The position numbers and the translations under genes are program-made. A DNA stretch of 64,000 nt from NCBI RefSeq assembly GCF_022664455.2, contig NZ_JAKRKC020000001.1, positions 3,911,001-3,975,000 on the forward strand, given 5' to 3'. Shown one piece after another: positions 44,252 to 52,565 of this stretch. The DNA is from Actinomadura luzonensis. GTDB lineage: Bacteria; Actinomycetota; Actinomycetes; Streptosporangiales; Streptosporangiaceae. The notes beneath the pieces are model-generated. The model made no database searches, was not told the DNA's origin, and saw only the letters and a list, made by a program, of their open reading frames with translations. How positions within the stretch are numbered: the stretch's first letter is position 1; every line of letters begins with the position of its first letter.

Positions 44252-44959
44252 ATGAGAATGACCGTCCAGGACGTCATGACCACCGACGTGGCCGCCGTCA
44301 ACGAGAAGGCGTCCTTCCACGTCGTGGCCGAGCTGCTGATCAAGCGCGGCGTGAGCGGCGTGCCGGTGCTCGACGACGACAACCGCGTCAAGGGCGTGGT
44401 GTCCGAGGCCGACCTGCTGGCCAAGGAGGAGTTCAAGGCGCGCTACTACGGCGACGACTACCGGCCGCCGCTGCGGGCCCGCATCCGCCACAGCATGGGC
44501 AGCGAGGGCAGCGGCTACTACAAGGCGCTCGGCGAGACCGCCGGCGAGCTGATGACCTCGCCCGCGTTCGTCACCACCCCGGAGGTTCCGATCGTGCAGG
44601 CGGCCCGGCTCATGGACCGGCACGGCGTCAAGCGGCTGCCGGTCGTGGACGCCGGCGGCAGGCTGGTGGGCATCGTCAGCCGCCGCGACCTGATCAAGGT
44701 CTTCGTCCGCGCCGACCAGGACATCAAGGACATCGTGCTCGCCGGCATCCCGTCCAGCGTGATGTGGACCGACCCGGCCGGGATCGACGTCCAGGTCCGC
44801 GACGGCGTGGTGACCTTGAGCGGGGTCGTCAGCCGGCACACCGAGGCGATCGCGGCCGTGCGCATGACCGAGAGCGTCGACGGGGTCGTGGCGGTGCGCG
44901 ACGAGCTGAGCTGGAAGCACGACGACGTCGCGAACATCCCCATCTGGGGTGGAGCATGA
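44252..44959 (+). CDS. CBS-pair protein with C-terminal BON domain (operon copy 3)
   Basis: A 235-residue protein very similar to copy 1 (VMTTDVAAVNEKASFHVVAELL, VVSEADLLAKEEFKARYYGDDYRPPLRARIRH, LMTSPAFVTTPEVPIVQAARLM, GIVSRRDLIKVFVR). The BON domain is IDVQVRDGVVTLSGVVSRHTEAIAAVRMTESVDGV. It probably arose by duplication with copy 1. ATG 44252 is chosen over GTG 44243 because GAGGT is ideally spaced before it. Its stop codon is followed one base later by the start of the hydrogenase beta subunit, which links the CBS genes to the hydrogenase operon. Confidence 0.92.
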   Translation: MRMTVQDVMTTDVAAVNEKASFHVVAELLIKRGVSGVPVLDDDNRVKGVVSEADLLAKEEFKARYYGDDYRPPLRARIRHSMGSEGSGYYKALGETAGELMTSPAFVTTPEVPIVQAARLMDRHGVKRLPVVDAGGRLVGIVSRRDLIKVFVRADQDIKDIVLAGIPSSVMWTDPAGIDVQVRDGVVTLSGVVSRHTEAIAAVRMTESVDGVVAVRDELSWKHDDVANIPIWGGA

Positions 44960-44960
44960 C

Positions 44961-46043
44961 ATGTCGCCCGCGGTGGTGCTCGACTCGCTCGGCCCGCTGA
45001 TCGGCGCGCTGCGCGCGAGCGGCCACACCGTCGTCGGGCCCGTGGCCCGCGACGGCGTGATCCGCCTCACCGAACTGGTCCCCGGACCCGACGACGGGCC
45101 GACGGCGGGCCGGGCGGACGAGCAGGCCCCCGGCTCCTACCGGCTGCGCGACGACGGCCGCGGGCTGGTGTTCGGCCACGCCGCCGGGCCCGACTCGATC
45201 AAACGCTGGACGCACCCGCCACGCTCGGAGCTGTTCCGGATGCGCGGCGGCGTCGTCGAGAGGACCCCCGTCGAGGCGCCCAAGGTGGCGCTGCTCGGCG
45301 TGCGGGCCTGCGACCTGGCCGCGCTGGCCGTGCAGGACCGGGTGTTCCTCGGCGGGCGGCATCCCGACGAGGCCTACCGGGCGCGCCGCGAGGCCCTGTT
45401 CCTCGTCGCGGTGAACTGCGCCGTCCCCGGCGGGACCTGCTTCTGCGCCTCCCTGGGCACCGGCCCGCGGGTCACCTCCGGCCACGACGTCGTCCTCACC
45501 GAGCTGACCGGCCCGCACCGCTTCCTGGCCGAGCCGGGCGGCGAGCGCGGCGCCGCCCTGCTGGCCGGCCTGCCCTCCCGCCCGGCCACGGCGGCCGACC
45601 TGGAGGCCGCCCGCGAGGTCAGCGAGCGGGCCGCGCGCCGCATGGGCCGCCGCGTCGACCCGGACGGCGTCAAGGAGCGGCTGGCCGCCCGGCGCGACTC
45701 CCCCGTCTGGGACGAGATCGGCTCGCGCTGCCTGACCTGCGCCAACTGCACCATGGTCTGCCCGACGTGCTTCTGCGTCACCGTCGAGGACGGCACCGGC
45801 CTGGCCGACGGCACGGCCGTCCGCACCGAACGCTGGGACTCCTGCTTCGCGCTGGAGTTCACCGAGCTGGGCGGCGCGCCGGTGCGCTCCTCCGGCGGGG
45901 CCCGCTACCGGCAGTGGCTCAGCCACAAGTTCTCCACCTGGGCCGACCAGTTCGGCACCCTGGGCTGCGTCGGCTGCGGCCGCTGCGTCACCTGGTGCCC
46001 GGCCGGCATCGACCTCACCGAGGAGCTGGAGCGGCTGCGATGA
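44961..46043 (+). CDS. group 3b [NiFe] hydrogenase beta subunit (4Fe-4S dicluster, sulfhydrogenase-like)
   Basis: A 360-residue electron-transfer subunit. N-terminal part: ACDLAALAVQDRVFL and VAVNCAVPGGTCFCASLGTGP, the latter resembling the Cys region of sulfhydrogenase beta subunits. The C-terminal half carries two ferredoxin-type motifs: CLTCANCTMVCPTCFC (residues about 257-272) and CVGCGRCVTWCPAGID (about 337-352). ATG 44961 is preferred over GTG 44949 because GGTGGAG precedes it. It hands electrons between the gamma flavoprotein and the delta hydrogenase small subunit. The stop overlaps the gamma start as ATGA. Confidence 0.93.
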   Translation: MSPAVVLDSLGPLIGALRASGHTVVGPVARDGVIRLTELVPGPDDGPTAGRADEQAPGSYRLRDDGRGLVFGHAAGPDSIKRWTHPPRSELFRMRGGVVERTPVEAPKVALLGVRACDLAALAVQDRVFLGGRHPDEAYRARREALFLVAVNCAVPGGTCFCASLGTGPRVTSGHDVVLTELTGPHRFLAEPGGERGAALLAGLPSRPATAADLEAAREVSERAARRMGRRVDPDGVKERLAARRDSPVWDEIGSRCLTCANCTMVCPTCFCVTVEDGTGLADGTAVRTERWDSCFALEFTELGGAPVRSSGGARYRQWLSHKFSTWADQFGTLGCVGCGRCVTWCPAGIDLTEELERLR

Positions 46044-46870
46044 CCCCCGATCCGATCCAGGACATGGTTCCCGAGCCGTACCGGGTGCGGGCCCGCCGCC
46101 CGGACCGGGGCGAGGCGGTCACGCTGACGCTGGAGCCGGCCGGGGGCGGCGCGGCGCCGCCGTTCCGGCCCGGCCAGTTCACCATGATCTACGCCCCCGG
46201 CGTCGGCGAGATCCCCGTCTCCATCAGCGGGCGCGCCCGCCACGGCGGCTACCTGCAGACCGTCAGGGACGTCGGCGCGGTCAGCCACGCGCTGTGCCGG
46301 GCCGGCCGCGGCGACGTGGTGGGCGTGCGCGGGCCGTTCGGCACGTCCTGGGACCTGGCGGCGGCCGAGGGCATGGACGTGATCGTGGCGGCGGGCGGCC
46401 TCGGCCTGGCGCCGCTGCGGCCGGTGATCCGCGGCCTGCTCGCCGCCCGCGCCCGCTACCGGCGGATCGCCGTCCTCGTGGGCGCCCGCGACCCCGGCGG
46501 CCTCATCTACCCGCGCGAGCCGGCCCGCTGGGCGCGTCACTGCGACGTCCGGCTCACCGTGGACCGTCCTGACCGGACCTGGAGCGGGCACACGGGCCTG
46601 GTCACGACGCTGCTGGACACCGTCGGCCTCGCCCCGGAGCGCACGTACGCCTACGTGTGCGGGCCCGAGGTCATGATGCGCGCCACGGCCGGGGAGCTGC
46701 TGCGCCGCGGCGTGCCCGCCGGCCGGATCGCGCTGTCGCTGGAGCGCAACATGAAGTGCGGGATCGGCCGCTGCGGCCACTGCCAGCTCGGCCCCCTGTT
46801 CACCTGCTTGGACGGGCCGGTGCTGAGCTACGCCGAGGTCGCGGCGCTGCTGGAGGTGAGCGAGCTGTGA
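46040..46870 (+). CDS. group 3b [NiFe] hydrogenase gamma subunit (FAD/NAD(P)H-binding diaphorase)
   Basis: A 276-residue flavoprotein of the ferredoxin-NADP reductase fold. FAD binding is shown by FRPGQFTMIYAPGVGEIPVSIS. NAD(P) binding is shown by DVIVAAGGLGLAPLRPVI and YAYVCGPEVMM. A [2Fe-2S]-type Cys set sits at the C-terminus (ERNMKCGIGRCGHCQLGPLFTCLDGP). This subunit joins NADPH or NADP+ to the hydrogenase electron chain in the soluble bidirectional group 3b enzymes. It overlaps beta by ATGA and delta by GTGA. Confidence 0.93.
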   Translation: MTPDPIQDMVPEPYRVRARRPDRGEAVTLTLEPAGGGAAPPFRPGQFTMIYAPGVGEIPVSISGRARHGGYLQTVRDVGAVSHALCRAGRGDVVGVRGPFGTSWDLAAAEGMDVIVAAGGLGLAPLRPVIRGLLAARARYRRIAVLVGARDPGGLIYPREPARWARHCDVRLTVDRPDRTWSGHTGLVTTLLDTVGLAPERTYAYVCGPEVMMRATAGELLRRGVPAGRIALSLERNMKCGIGRCGHCQLGPLFTCLDGPVLSYAEVAALLEVSEL

Positions 46871-47637
46871 CCGGGTCGAGGACGAAGGCGCCCAGGGTCG
46901 CCGTGTGGAAGTTCGCCTCCTGCGACGGCTGCCAGCTCACCCTGCTCGACTGCGAGGACGAGCTGCTCGCGCTCGCCGCCGAGGTGGACCTGGCCTACTT
47001 CCTGGAGGCCGGCAGCGCCCGCGGCCCGGGCCCGTACGACCTGTCGCTGGTCGAGGGGTCGATCACCACGCCCGCGGACGCGCGGCGGATCCGGCACGTG
47101 CGCCGGGTGTCGAGGAAGCTCGTGACCATCGGCGCGTGCGCGACCGCGGGCGGCGTGCAGGCGCTGCGCGACCTGGCCGGCGTGCGCGCGTTCGCCTCGC
47201 TGGTGTATCCGCGTCCTGACCACATCCGGGCGCTGGAGCGGTCGGCGCCGGTCTCGGCGTACGTGCCGGTGGACTTCGAGCTGCGCGGCTGCCCCATCGA
47301 CAAGGGGCAGCTCCTGGAGGTCGTCGGCGCGTTCCTGGCCGGGCGGCGGCCGGTCGTGCCCCGGCACAGCGTGTGCGTGGAGTGCAAGGCGCGCGGCAAC
47401 CCGTGCGTGCTGGTCGCGCGCGGCGTCGCGTGCCTCGGCCCGGTCACGCGGGCCGGGTGCGGGGCGCTCTGCCCGGCGTTCGGCCGCGGCTGCTTCGGCT
47501 GCTTCGGCCCGTCGGAGAGCCCGAACGCCGCCGCGCTCAACGCCCGCCTGCGCGCGGGCGGCCTGGACGACGACGAGCTGGCGCGCCTCTACCGGACCTT
47601 CAACGCCGGCGTGACGGGAGGCTGCGGTGACGCATAG
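46867..47637 (+). CDS. group 3b [NiFe] hydrogenase delta (small) subunit
   Basis: A 256-residue small subunit holding the Fe-S relay next to the NiFe centre. The proximal-cluster cysteines appear in ASCDGCQLTLLD, TIGACATAGG and LRGCPIDKGQ. Further cysteines are in VECKARGNPC, VACLGP, GCGALCPAFGRGCFGCFGP. The GTG start is preferred because it overlaps the gamma stop as GTGA. There is no twin-arginine signal, so the enzyme is cytoplasmic, as expected for group 3. The large subunit starts inside its last codons. Confidence 0.93.
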   Translation: MTGSRTKAPRVAVWKFASCDGCQLTLLDCEDELLALAAEVDLAYFLEAGSARGPGPYDLSLVEGSITTPADARRIRHVRRVSRKLVTIGACATAGGVQALRDLAGVRAFASLVYPRPDHIRALERSAPVSAYVPVDFELRGCPIDKGQLLEVVGAFLAGRRPVVPRHSVCVECKARGNPCVLVARGVACLGPVTRAGCGALCPAFGRGCFGCFGPSESPNAAALNARLRAGGLDDDELARLYRTFNAGVTGGCGDA

Positions 47638-48931
47638 GACGATCAGAGTGGGCGGCCTGACCAGGGTCGAGGGCGAGGGCGGGCTGCTGGTCCGGGCCCG
47701 CGGCGGCCGGGTCGCGGAGGTGCGGCTGGAAATCTACGAGCCGCCCCGCTTCTTCGAGGCGCTGCTGCGCGGCCGGTCCTGGACCGAGGCGCCCGACCTC
47801 ACCGCCCGCGTCTGCGGGATCTGCCCGGTGGCGTACCAGATGAGCGCCTGCCAGGCGCTGGAGTCGCTCTGCGGGGTCACCGTGGACGGGCCGCTGCGCG
47901 ACCTGCGGCTGCTGCTGTACTACGGCGAGTGGATCGAGTCGCACGCCCTGCACATCCACCTGCTGCACGCGCCCGACTTCCTCGGCTACCCCAGCGGCAT
48001 CGCCATGGCGGCCGGGCACCGGGCGGAGGTGGAGCGTGGCCTCGCGCTGAAGAAGGCGGGCAACGAGCTGGTCGCGGCCGTCGGCGGGCGGGCCGTGCAC
48101 CCGGTGAACGTGCGGGTCGGCGGCTTCTACCGGGCGCCCGGCCGGGCCGAGCTGGCGCCGGTCGCCGAGCGGCTGCGGCACGCCCTGGACGCGGCGCTGG
48201 AGACGGTGGCGTGGGTGAGCGGGTTCGACTTCCCCGACGTCGAGCATGACTACCGCTTCCTCGCGCTGCGCCACCCCGCCGAGTACGCCGTCCTGTCCGG
48301 CGAGGTGGCGGTGAGCGACGGGCCCGGCCTGCCGGTGCGGCGGTGGCCCGTGGAGGAGTGGCCCGGGCACGTGGCGGAGGAGCAGGTGCCGTACTCGACG
48401 GCGCTGCGCGCCCGGCTGGACGGCCGCCCCGGCTACCTCACCGGGCCGCTGGCCCGCTACGCGCTGAACGCCGGCCGGTTGTCGCCGGCGGCGGCGCGGG
48501 CGGCGGCCGAGGCGGGGCTCGGGCCGGTGTGCCGCAACCCGTACCGGACGATCGTGGTGCGGGCCGTGGAGACCGTGCACGCCTGCGAGGAGGCGCTGCG
48601 GCTGCTCGCCGCCTACACCCCGCCCGACCCGCCCGCGCTGCCCGTCGAGCCCCGCGCCGGCGTGGGTCACGGCGCGTCGGAGGCGCCGCGCGGCACGCTC
48701 TACCACCGCTACCGGGTGGACGAGGCGGGGCTGATCACCGAGGCCGCGATCGTCCCGCCGACCGCGCAGAACCAGGCCCGCATCGAGGACGACCTGCGCG
48801 CGCTCGTCGAGCCCCGCCTGGACCTGCCGGCGGAGCGGCTGGCCGCGCTGTGCGAGGCCGCCGTGCGCAACCACGACCCGTGCATCTCCTGCTCGGCCCA
48901 CTTCCTCGACCTGCGGGTGTCCCATGAGTGA
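47627..48931 (+). CDS. group 3b [NiFe] hydrogenase alpha (large) subunit
   Basis: A 434-residue catalytic subunit. The two NiFe-binding motifs are intact: L1 ARVCGICPVAYQMSA near residue 62 and L2 DPCISCSAHF near residue 418. Nine residues follow the terminal His (FLDLRVSHE), the peptide expected to be removed by the maturation protease. N-terminal GGLTRVEGEGG is typical of hydrogenase large subunits. GTG 47627 has GGGAGG 5 bases upstream. It catalyses reversible H2 oxidation coupled to NADP(H). M. smegmatis Hyh, a related enzyme, is induced under hypoxia in a DosR-dependent manner. Metallocentre assembly genes hypABCDEF are absent from this window. Confidence 0.94.
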   Translation: MTHRTIRVGGLTRVEGEGGLLVRARGGRVAEVRLEIYEPPRFFEALLRGRSWTEAPDLTARVCGICPVAYQMSACQALESLCGVTVDGPLRDLRLLLYYGEWIESHALHIHLLHAPDFLGYPSGIAMAAGHRAEVERGLALKKAGNELVAAVGGRAVHPVNVRVGGFYRAPGRAELAPVAERLRHALDAALETVAWVSGFDFPDVEHDYRFLALRHPAEYAVLSGEVAVSDGPGLPVRRWPVEEWPGHVAEEQVPYSTALRARLDGRPGYLTGPLARYALNAGRLSPAAARAAAEAGLGPVCRNPYRTIVVRAVETVHACEEALRLLAAYTPPDPPALPVEPRAGVGHGASEAPRGTLYHRYRVDEAGLITEAAIVPPTAQNQARIEDDLRALVEPRLDLPAERLAALCEAAVRNHDPCISCSAHFLDLRVSHE

Positions 48932-49397
48932 GCCGCCTCTGCAGGGTCCGGGCGCAGCCGGGCCGGTCGTCGTGGGGCTCGGCAGCGACCTGCGCGGCGA
49001 CGACGGGGCCGGGCCCGCCGCCGCCCGGCTGCTGCGCGGGCTCGGCGTGGCCGCGCTGGAGAACGACGGCGACCCGGCCGAGCTGATCGAGGCGTGGACC
49101 GGCGCGGGGACGGCCGTGGTGATCGACGCGGCGCGCTCGGGCGAGCCGCCGGGGACCGTGCGCCGCTACCGGCACGTCCCCGGCTCCGGCGGCGGGCCGG
49201 GGCCGCGTTCCGGCTCCCACGCGCTGTCGCTGGGCGACGCGGTGGAGCTGGGGCGGGCGCTGGGGCGGCTGCCCGGGGAGCTGGTGGTGTACACGGTGGA
49301 GGGTGAGCGTTTCGGCGTGGGCGACGGGCTGTCGGAGCCGGTGCGGCAGGCGGTCGGCGCGCTGGCCCGCACGATCGCCCGCGACCTCCGCCCCTGA
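48924..49397 (+). CDS. hydrogenase maturation endopeptidase
   Basis: A 157-residue protease of the HycI/HyaD family. It cleaves the C-terminal peptide of the large subunit after Ni insertion. The start is VVVGLGSDLRGDDGAGPAAARLL, where Asp in RGDDG is the metal-contact residue typical of the family; a second Asp is in VVIDAARSGEPPG, and the His of GSHALSLGDAVELG completes the usual set. The gene overlaps the large subunit by 8 bases and ends the operon, 23 bases before the stop of the convergent carotenoid oxygenase gene. Confidence 0.92.
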   Translation: MSEPPLQGPGAAGPVVVGLGSDLRGDDGAGPAAARLLRGLGVAALENDGDPAELIEAWTGAGTAVVIDAARSGEPPGTVRRYRHVPGSGGGPGPRSGSHALSLGDAVELGRALGRLPGELVVYTVEGERFGVGDGLSEPVRQAVGALARTIARDLRP

Positions 49398-49420
49398 CCG
49401 GTCCCTCCGCTGCCGCCCGG

Positions 49421-50812
49421 TCAGGCGGGTTCGGGGAGCCAGGAGCCGTGGAAGCCGGTCGGGACGGCGCGGGGCAGCTCGACCGCCGCCACCGGGCCGC
49501 CCTCCACGCGGGCGGCGTCCAGCACCAGCAGCCGGGAGGCCGAGCCGTCGCGGCGGGTGGCGACGGCCAGCAGCCAGCCGTCGTCCTCCCCGCGCGGCCC
49601 GCCGGTGGCGGGCGCGAAGACCGCCTCGCCGAGCACGGTGTCGGCGTCCAGCTCGTAGGCGGCGGCGCGGGCCCCGGCGGCGGTGTCGTACTTGACGATC
49701 GCGCACCGCTCGCGGCTGCCCGGCTCGCCCCCGGTGACGGTGTAGAGGTAGCGGGAGCGCCGGCCGGTCAGGTCGTCGTCGATGGTGGGGAACTCCACCG
49801 ACCGGTCGTCGAGCCGCTGCCCGGTGGCCGTCCCCGTGGCCGGGTCGAGGGTCCAGCGGTGCAGGTGGGAGCGTCCGGCGAGGGCGGCGGCCGACGGCGC
49901 GAAGCCGCGCGCGGCGTCGGCGCGGGACAGCAGCGTCCACAGGGCGGTCCACTCGGCGGCGCTGTAGCGGACCGCGTCCAGGACGACGCGGCCGCTCTCG
50001 TCCTCGTGGGCGTTGCCGACGTGGAAGATCCAGCAGGGCTCGATCTCGAACCAGGTGACCTCCGCGCCGGGCCGGTCGTGACGCATCAGGCCGAGCCGCG
50101 CGCCGTGGGAGTCGTCCCAGCCGTACGGCATGCCCTGGGCGGCGAGGGCGGGCTGGAACGTCATGGGCAGGTCCAGCCAGACGACGTGGTGCTCGGTGAT
50201 CGCGAAGTCGTGCATCATCGTGCCCGCCCGCACCGGCACCTCGCGGCTGTGGACCAGCTCGCCCTTGGCGTCGAGGCGGTGGTAGGTGAGCAGCGGCGGG
50301 ACGAAGCCGTAACCGAAGAAGTGCAGCTCGCCGGTGCCGGGGTCGCGTTTGGGGTGGGCGGTCATGGCGGTGGTGAGGCGCCCGCCGAAGTCGCACGGGC
50401 CGACGGTGGCCAGGCCGGGCGTCACCTCGTACGGCAGGCCCACCTCGACCAGGGCGTAGACGTGGCCGGCGTGGCCGATCACGTGGGTGTTGGCCGAGGT
50501 GGCGGCGCGGTCGAGGCGGCCGTCGGGGGTGACGAACGGGCGGCCGTGGAAGGCGCCGGTGCGCACCCACCGGTTGCGGTACCACTCGGCGCGCCCGCCG
50601 CGCAGCCGCACGCCGTGCAGCATGCCGTGGCCGGCCTGGAGGATCCCGCTGCGCTCGCCCGGCAGCGGGTTGGGGCCGTTGCGGAGGTAGCGGCCGTCCA
50701 GCTCGGGCGGCAGGGCGCCGGTGACGGGCAGGCCGGCGGCGTCGATCTCGTCGGGGACGGCTCTGAGGTGGCCGGGCAGCTCGTAGCGTGCGACGGTCTC
50801 CGGATCGATCAC
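49421..50812 (-). CDS. carotenoid cleavage dioxygenase family protein
   Basis: A 463-residue non-heme iron dioxygenase of the CCD/RPE65 seven-bladed propeller family. The N-terminus GRYLRNGPNPLP is characteristic. Four iron-binding histidines can be placed in MTAHPKRDP, GTMMHDFAIT, WIFHVGNAHED and PTGFHGSW at the C-terminus. GTG 50812 is chosen because GCAGGAGG stands upstream; longer N-terminal extensions look non-coding. It would oxidatively cleave a double bond in a carotenoid, apocarotenoid or stilbene-like substrate. No carotenoid biosynthesis gene is nearby. A polyene product of the megasynthase would be a conceivable substrate, but this is speculative. Confidence 0.93.
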   Translation of the reverse strand: MIDPETVARYELPGHLRAVPDEIDAAGLPVTGALPPELDGRYLRNGPNPLPGERSGILQAGHGMLHGVRLRGGRAEWYRNRWVRTGAFHGRPFVTPDGRLDRAATSANTHVIGHAGHVYALVEVGLPYEVTPGLATVGPCDFGGRLTTAMTAHPKRDPGTGELHFFGYGFVPPLLTYHRLDAKGELVHSREVPVRAGTMMHDFAITEHHVVWLDLPMTFQPALAAQGMPYGWDDSHGARLGLMRHDRPGAEVTWFEIEPCWIFHVGNAHEDESGRVVLDAVRYSAAEWTALWTLLSRADAARGFAPSAAALAGRSHLHRWTLDPATGTATGQRLDDRSVEFPTIDDDLTGRRSRYLYTVTGGEPGSRERCAIVKYDTAAGARAAAYELDADTVLGEAVFAPATGGPRGEDDGWLLAVATRRDGSASRLLVLDAARVEGGPVAAVELPRAVPTGFHGSWLPEPA

Positions 50813-50953
50813 GGGACCCCTCCTGCGGGCGGGGCGGCGTCTGGACACGCCGCCGCAGCCACCAGAGTGAGCCCTCCGTGACCCGCTGTCACCCGCTTTC
50901 CGGCATGATCTTGGTGCGGTATCGTCGGCGTCCCCCCTTGGGAAGGACTCCTG

Positions 50954-51724
50954 GTGTTCCGTGTCCTGGCCGTGCTGGCGGCCGTCGCGCCGGCCGTGCT
51001 GGCGTCGGTGCTGCCCGGCGAGAGCTGCGGGTACTTCGGCTACGCGACGCCGGAGCCGTCCGCGCTCGCCGTGCTCGTCCACTCCGTCTCGGCGTGGGCC
51101 GCCCGCCTGCTGCCCGTGGTGCTGGCGTCGGCGTGGCTGTGGCTGCCGCGCCGTTTCCCGGTGCTGGGCGCGGCGGCGTCGGGCGTGGTGCTGCTGCTCG
51201 GCGGGGTGACCTTCGTGGTGCCGTACACGTCGGTGTGCGGGACCACCCGGGGGGTGTGGGTCACGGTCGTGACGGCGGCGGTCGCGACGGCCGCCTGCGT
51301 GCTGGCCCGCCGCGACGCCGCGCCGCGCCCGATCCCGCCCGCGGTGGCGGCGGCCTGGACGGCCGTGCTGGCGCTCGTGTGCGGCCGGTACGTGTCCTAC
51401 CTGCTGACGCGGGACGACGCGGACGCCGCCGGCTGCTTCGCCGACCTGAAGGGCGCGTGGGCGCTGTGGTGGATGCGCCTGGACGACGCGGAGGCGTACG
51501 GCCTGTGGGTGGGCGTGGCGGCGCTCGGCTGCGTCCTCGTCACCGGGTGGGCGGCACGGGCGGCCGCCGTGGCGCTGCTGGTGCCCGCCCTGTACGTCCC
51601 GGCCGCGACGCTCCTGTCGGGCGTGTCGCCCGGCTGCTCCGGCCTGCCGGCGCTGGTGGTGTGGCCCTACGTGGCGGCGGCGGCCGTCGGGGTGCTCACC
51701 GGGACGCGCCGGGCCGTCAGCTGA
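50954..51724 (+). CDS. polytopic membrane protein, unknown function
   Basis: A 256-residue integral membrane protein with about seven hydrophobic helices (for example FRVLAVLAAVAPAVLASVL, AARLLPVVLASAWLWLP, GAAASGVVLLLGGVTFVV, VVTAAVATAACVLA, AVAAAWTAVLALVCG, WVGVAALGCVLVTGW, ALLVPALYVPAATLL). Several Cys face the exterior loops (SCGYFGY, TSVCGTT, SPGCSGL), which may form disulfides. The family is not recognised. GTG 50954 has GGAAGGA at fair spacing. The 3' end overlaps the convergent PPK2 gene by 8 bases. Confidence 0.75.
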   Translation: MFRVLAVLAAVAPAVLASVLPGESCGYFGYATPEPSALAVLVHSVSAWAARLLPVVLASAWLWLPRRFPVLGAAASGVVLLLGGVTFVVPYTSVCGTTRGVWVTVVTAAVATAACVLARRDAAPRPIPPAVAAAWTAVLALVCGRYVSYLLTRDDADAAGCFADLKGAWALWWMRLDDAEAYGLWVGVAALGCVLVTGWAARAAAVALLVPALYVPAATLLSGVSPGCSGLPALVVWPYVAAAAVGVLTGTRRAVS

Positions 51725-52526
51725 GCCGCGCCCCGGCGACGTCGGGGACGTGCGTCTCGACGCGCGGCGGGCGGCGGTAGCCGGTGGAGGCCGGGCGCTC
51801 GGGGATCTCCAGCGGCGTGCGCTGCACCTCGTGGTACGGGATCGACGACAGCAGGTGGGAGATCATGTTGATGCGGGCCCGCCGCTTGTCCTCGGACTCC
51901 ACGTCGTACCAGGGCGCCTCGGGGATGTGGGTGTGCACCATCATCTCGTCCTTGGCGCGCGAGTACTCCTCCCACCGGGTGATCGACTCCAGGTCCATCG
52001 CCGACAGCTTCCAGCGCCGCATCGGGTCCTCCAGCCGGGCCCGGAAGCGCCGTTCCTGCTCGGCGTCGCTCACCGAGAACCAGTACTTGCGCAGCAGGAT
52101 GCCCTCCTCCACCAGCAGCCGCTCGAAGATCGGGCACTGGTGCAGGAACCGGGTGTACTCCTCCTGCGTGCAGAAGCCCATCACCCGCTCGACCCCGGCC
52201 CGGTTGTACCAGCTCCGGTCGAACAGCACGATCTCGCCGGCGGCCGGCAGGTGGGCGACGTAGCGCTGGAAGTACCACTGCGTGCGCTCCCGCTCGGTCG
52301 GGGCGGGCAGGGCCGCGATCCTCGCCACGCGCGGGTTGAGGTACTCGGCCACCCTCTTGATCGTGCTGCCCTTCCCGGCCGCGTCGCGGCCCTCGAAGAT
52401 CACCACGACCCGCCGGCCCTCGGCCCTCACCCACTCCTGCAGCTTCACCAGCTCCGCCTGGAGGCGGAACAGCTCCTTCTCGTACGGCTTGCGCTTCAGC
52501 CTGCGGGCCTTCCCATCGGTGCTCAT
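51717..52526 (-). CDS. polyphosphate kinase 2 family protein
   Basis: A 269-residue PPK2-type kinase that moves phosphate between polyphosphate and nucleotides. The Walker A motif is FEGRDAAGKGSTIKR and the Walker B/lid motifs are VLFDRSWYNRAGVERVMGF and FWFSVSDAEQERRF-like KYWFSVSDAEQERRF. The single-domain length of about 270 is typical. Class I to III substrate preference (GDP, ADP or AMP) cannot be set from the motifs. The ATG at 52526 has a weak CCAGG site. During starvation or hypoxia such an enzyme could restore GTP or ATP from polyphosphate, which fits the neighbouring stress genes. It lies 39 bases downstream of the USP gene in the same direction and may share its promoter. Confidence 0.93.
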   Translation of the reverse strand: MSTDGKARRLKRKPYEKELFRLQAELVKLQEWVRAEGRRVVVIFEGRDAAGKGSTIKRVAEYLNPRVARIAALPAPTERERTQWYFQRYVAHLPAAGEIVLFDRSWYNRAGVERVMGFCTQEEYTRFLHQCPIFERLLVEEGILLRKYWFSVSDAEQERRFRARLEDPMRRWKLSAMDLESITRWEEYSRAKDEMMVHTHIPEAPWYDVESEDKRRARINMISHLLSSIPYHEVQRTPLEIPERPASTGYRRPPRVETHVPDVAGARLS

Positions 52527-52565
52527 CCTGGCAGCCAACCGCCTACCCGCCCGCGGGGGCAAGCG

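Noticed and set aside
50813..51082. N-terminal extension of the carotenoid oxygenase
   Set aside because: The extra sequence is Arg/Gly/His low complexity and the GTG at 50812 has a strong ribosome site and matches the family N-terminus.
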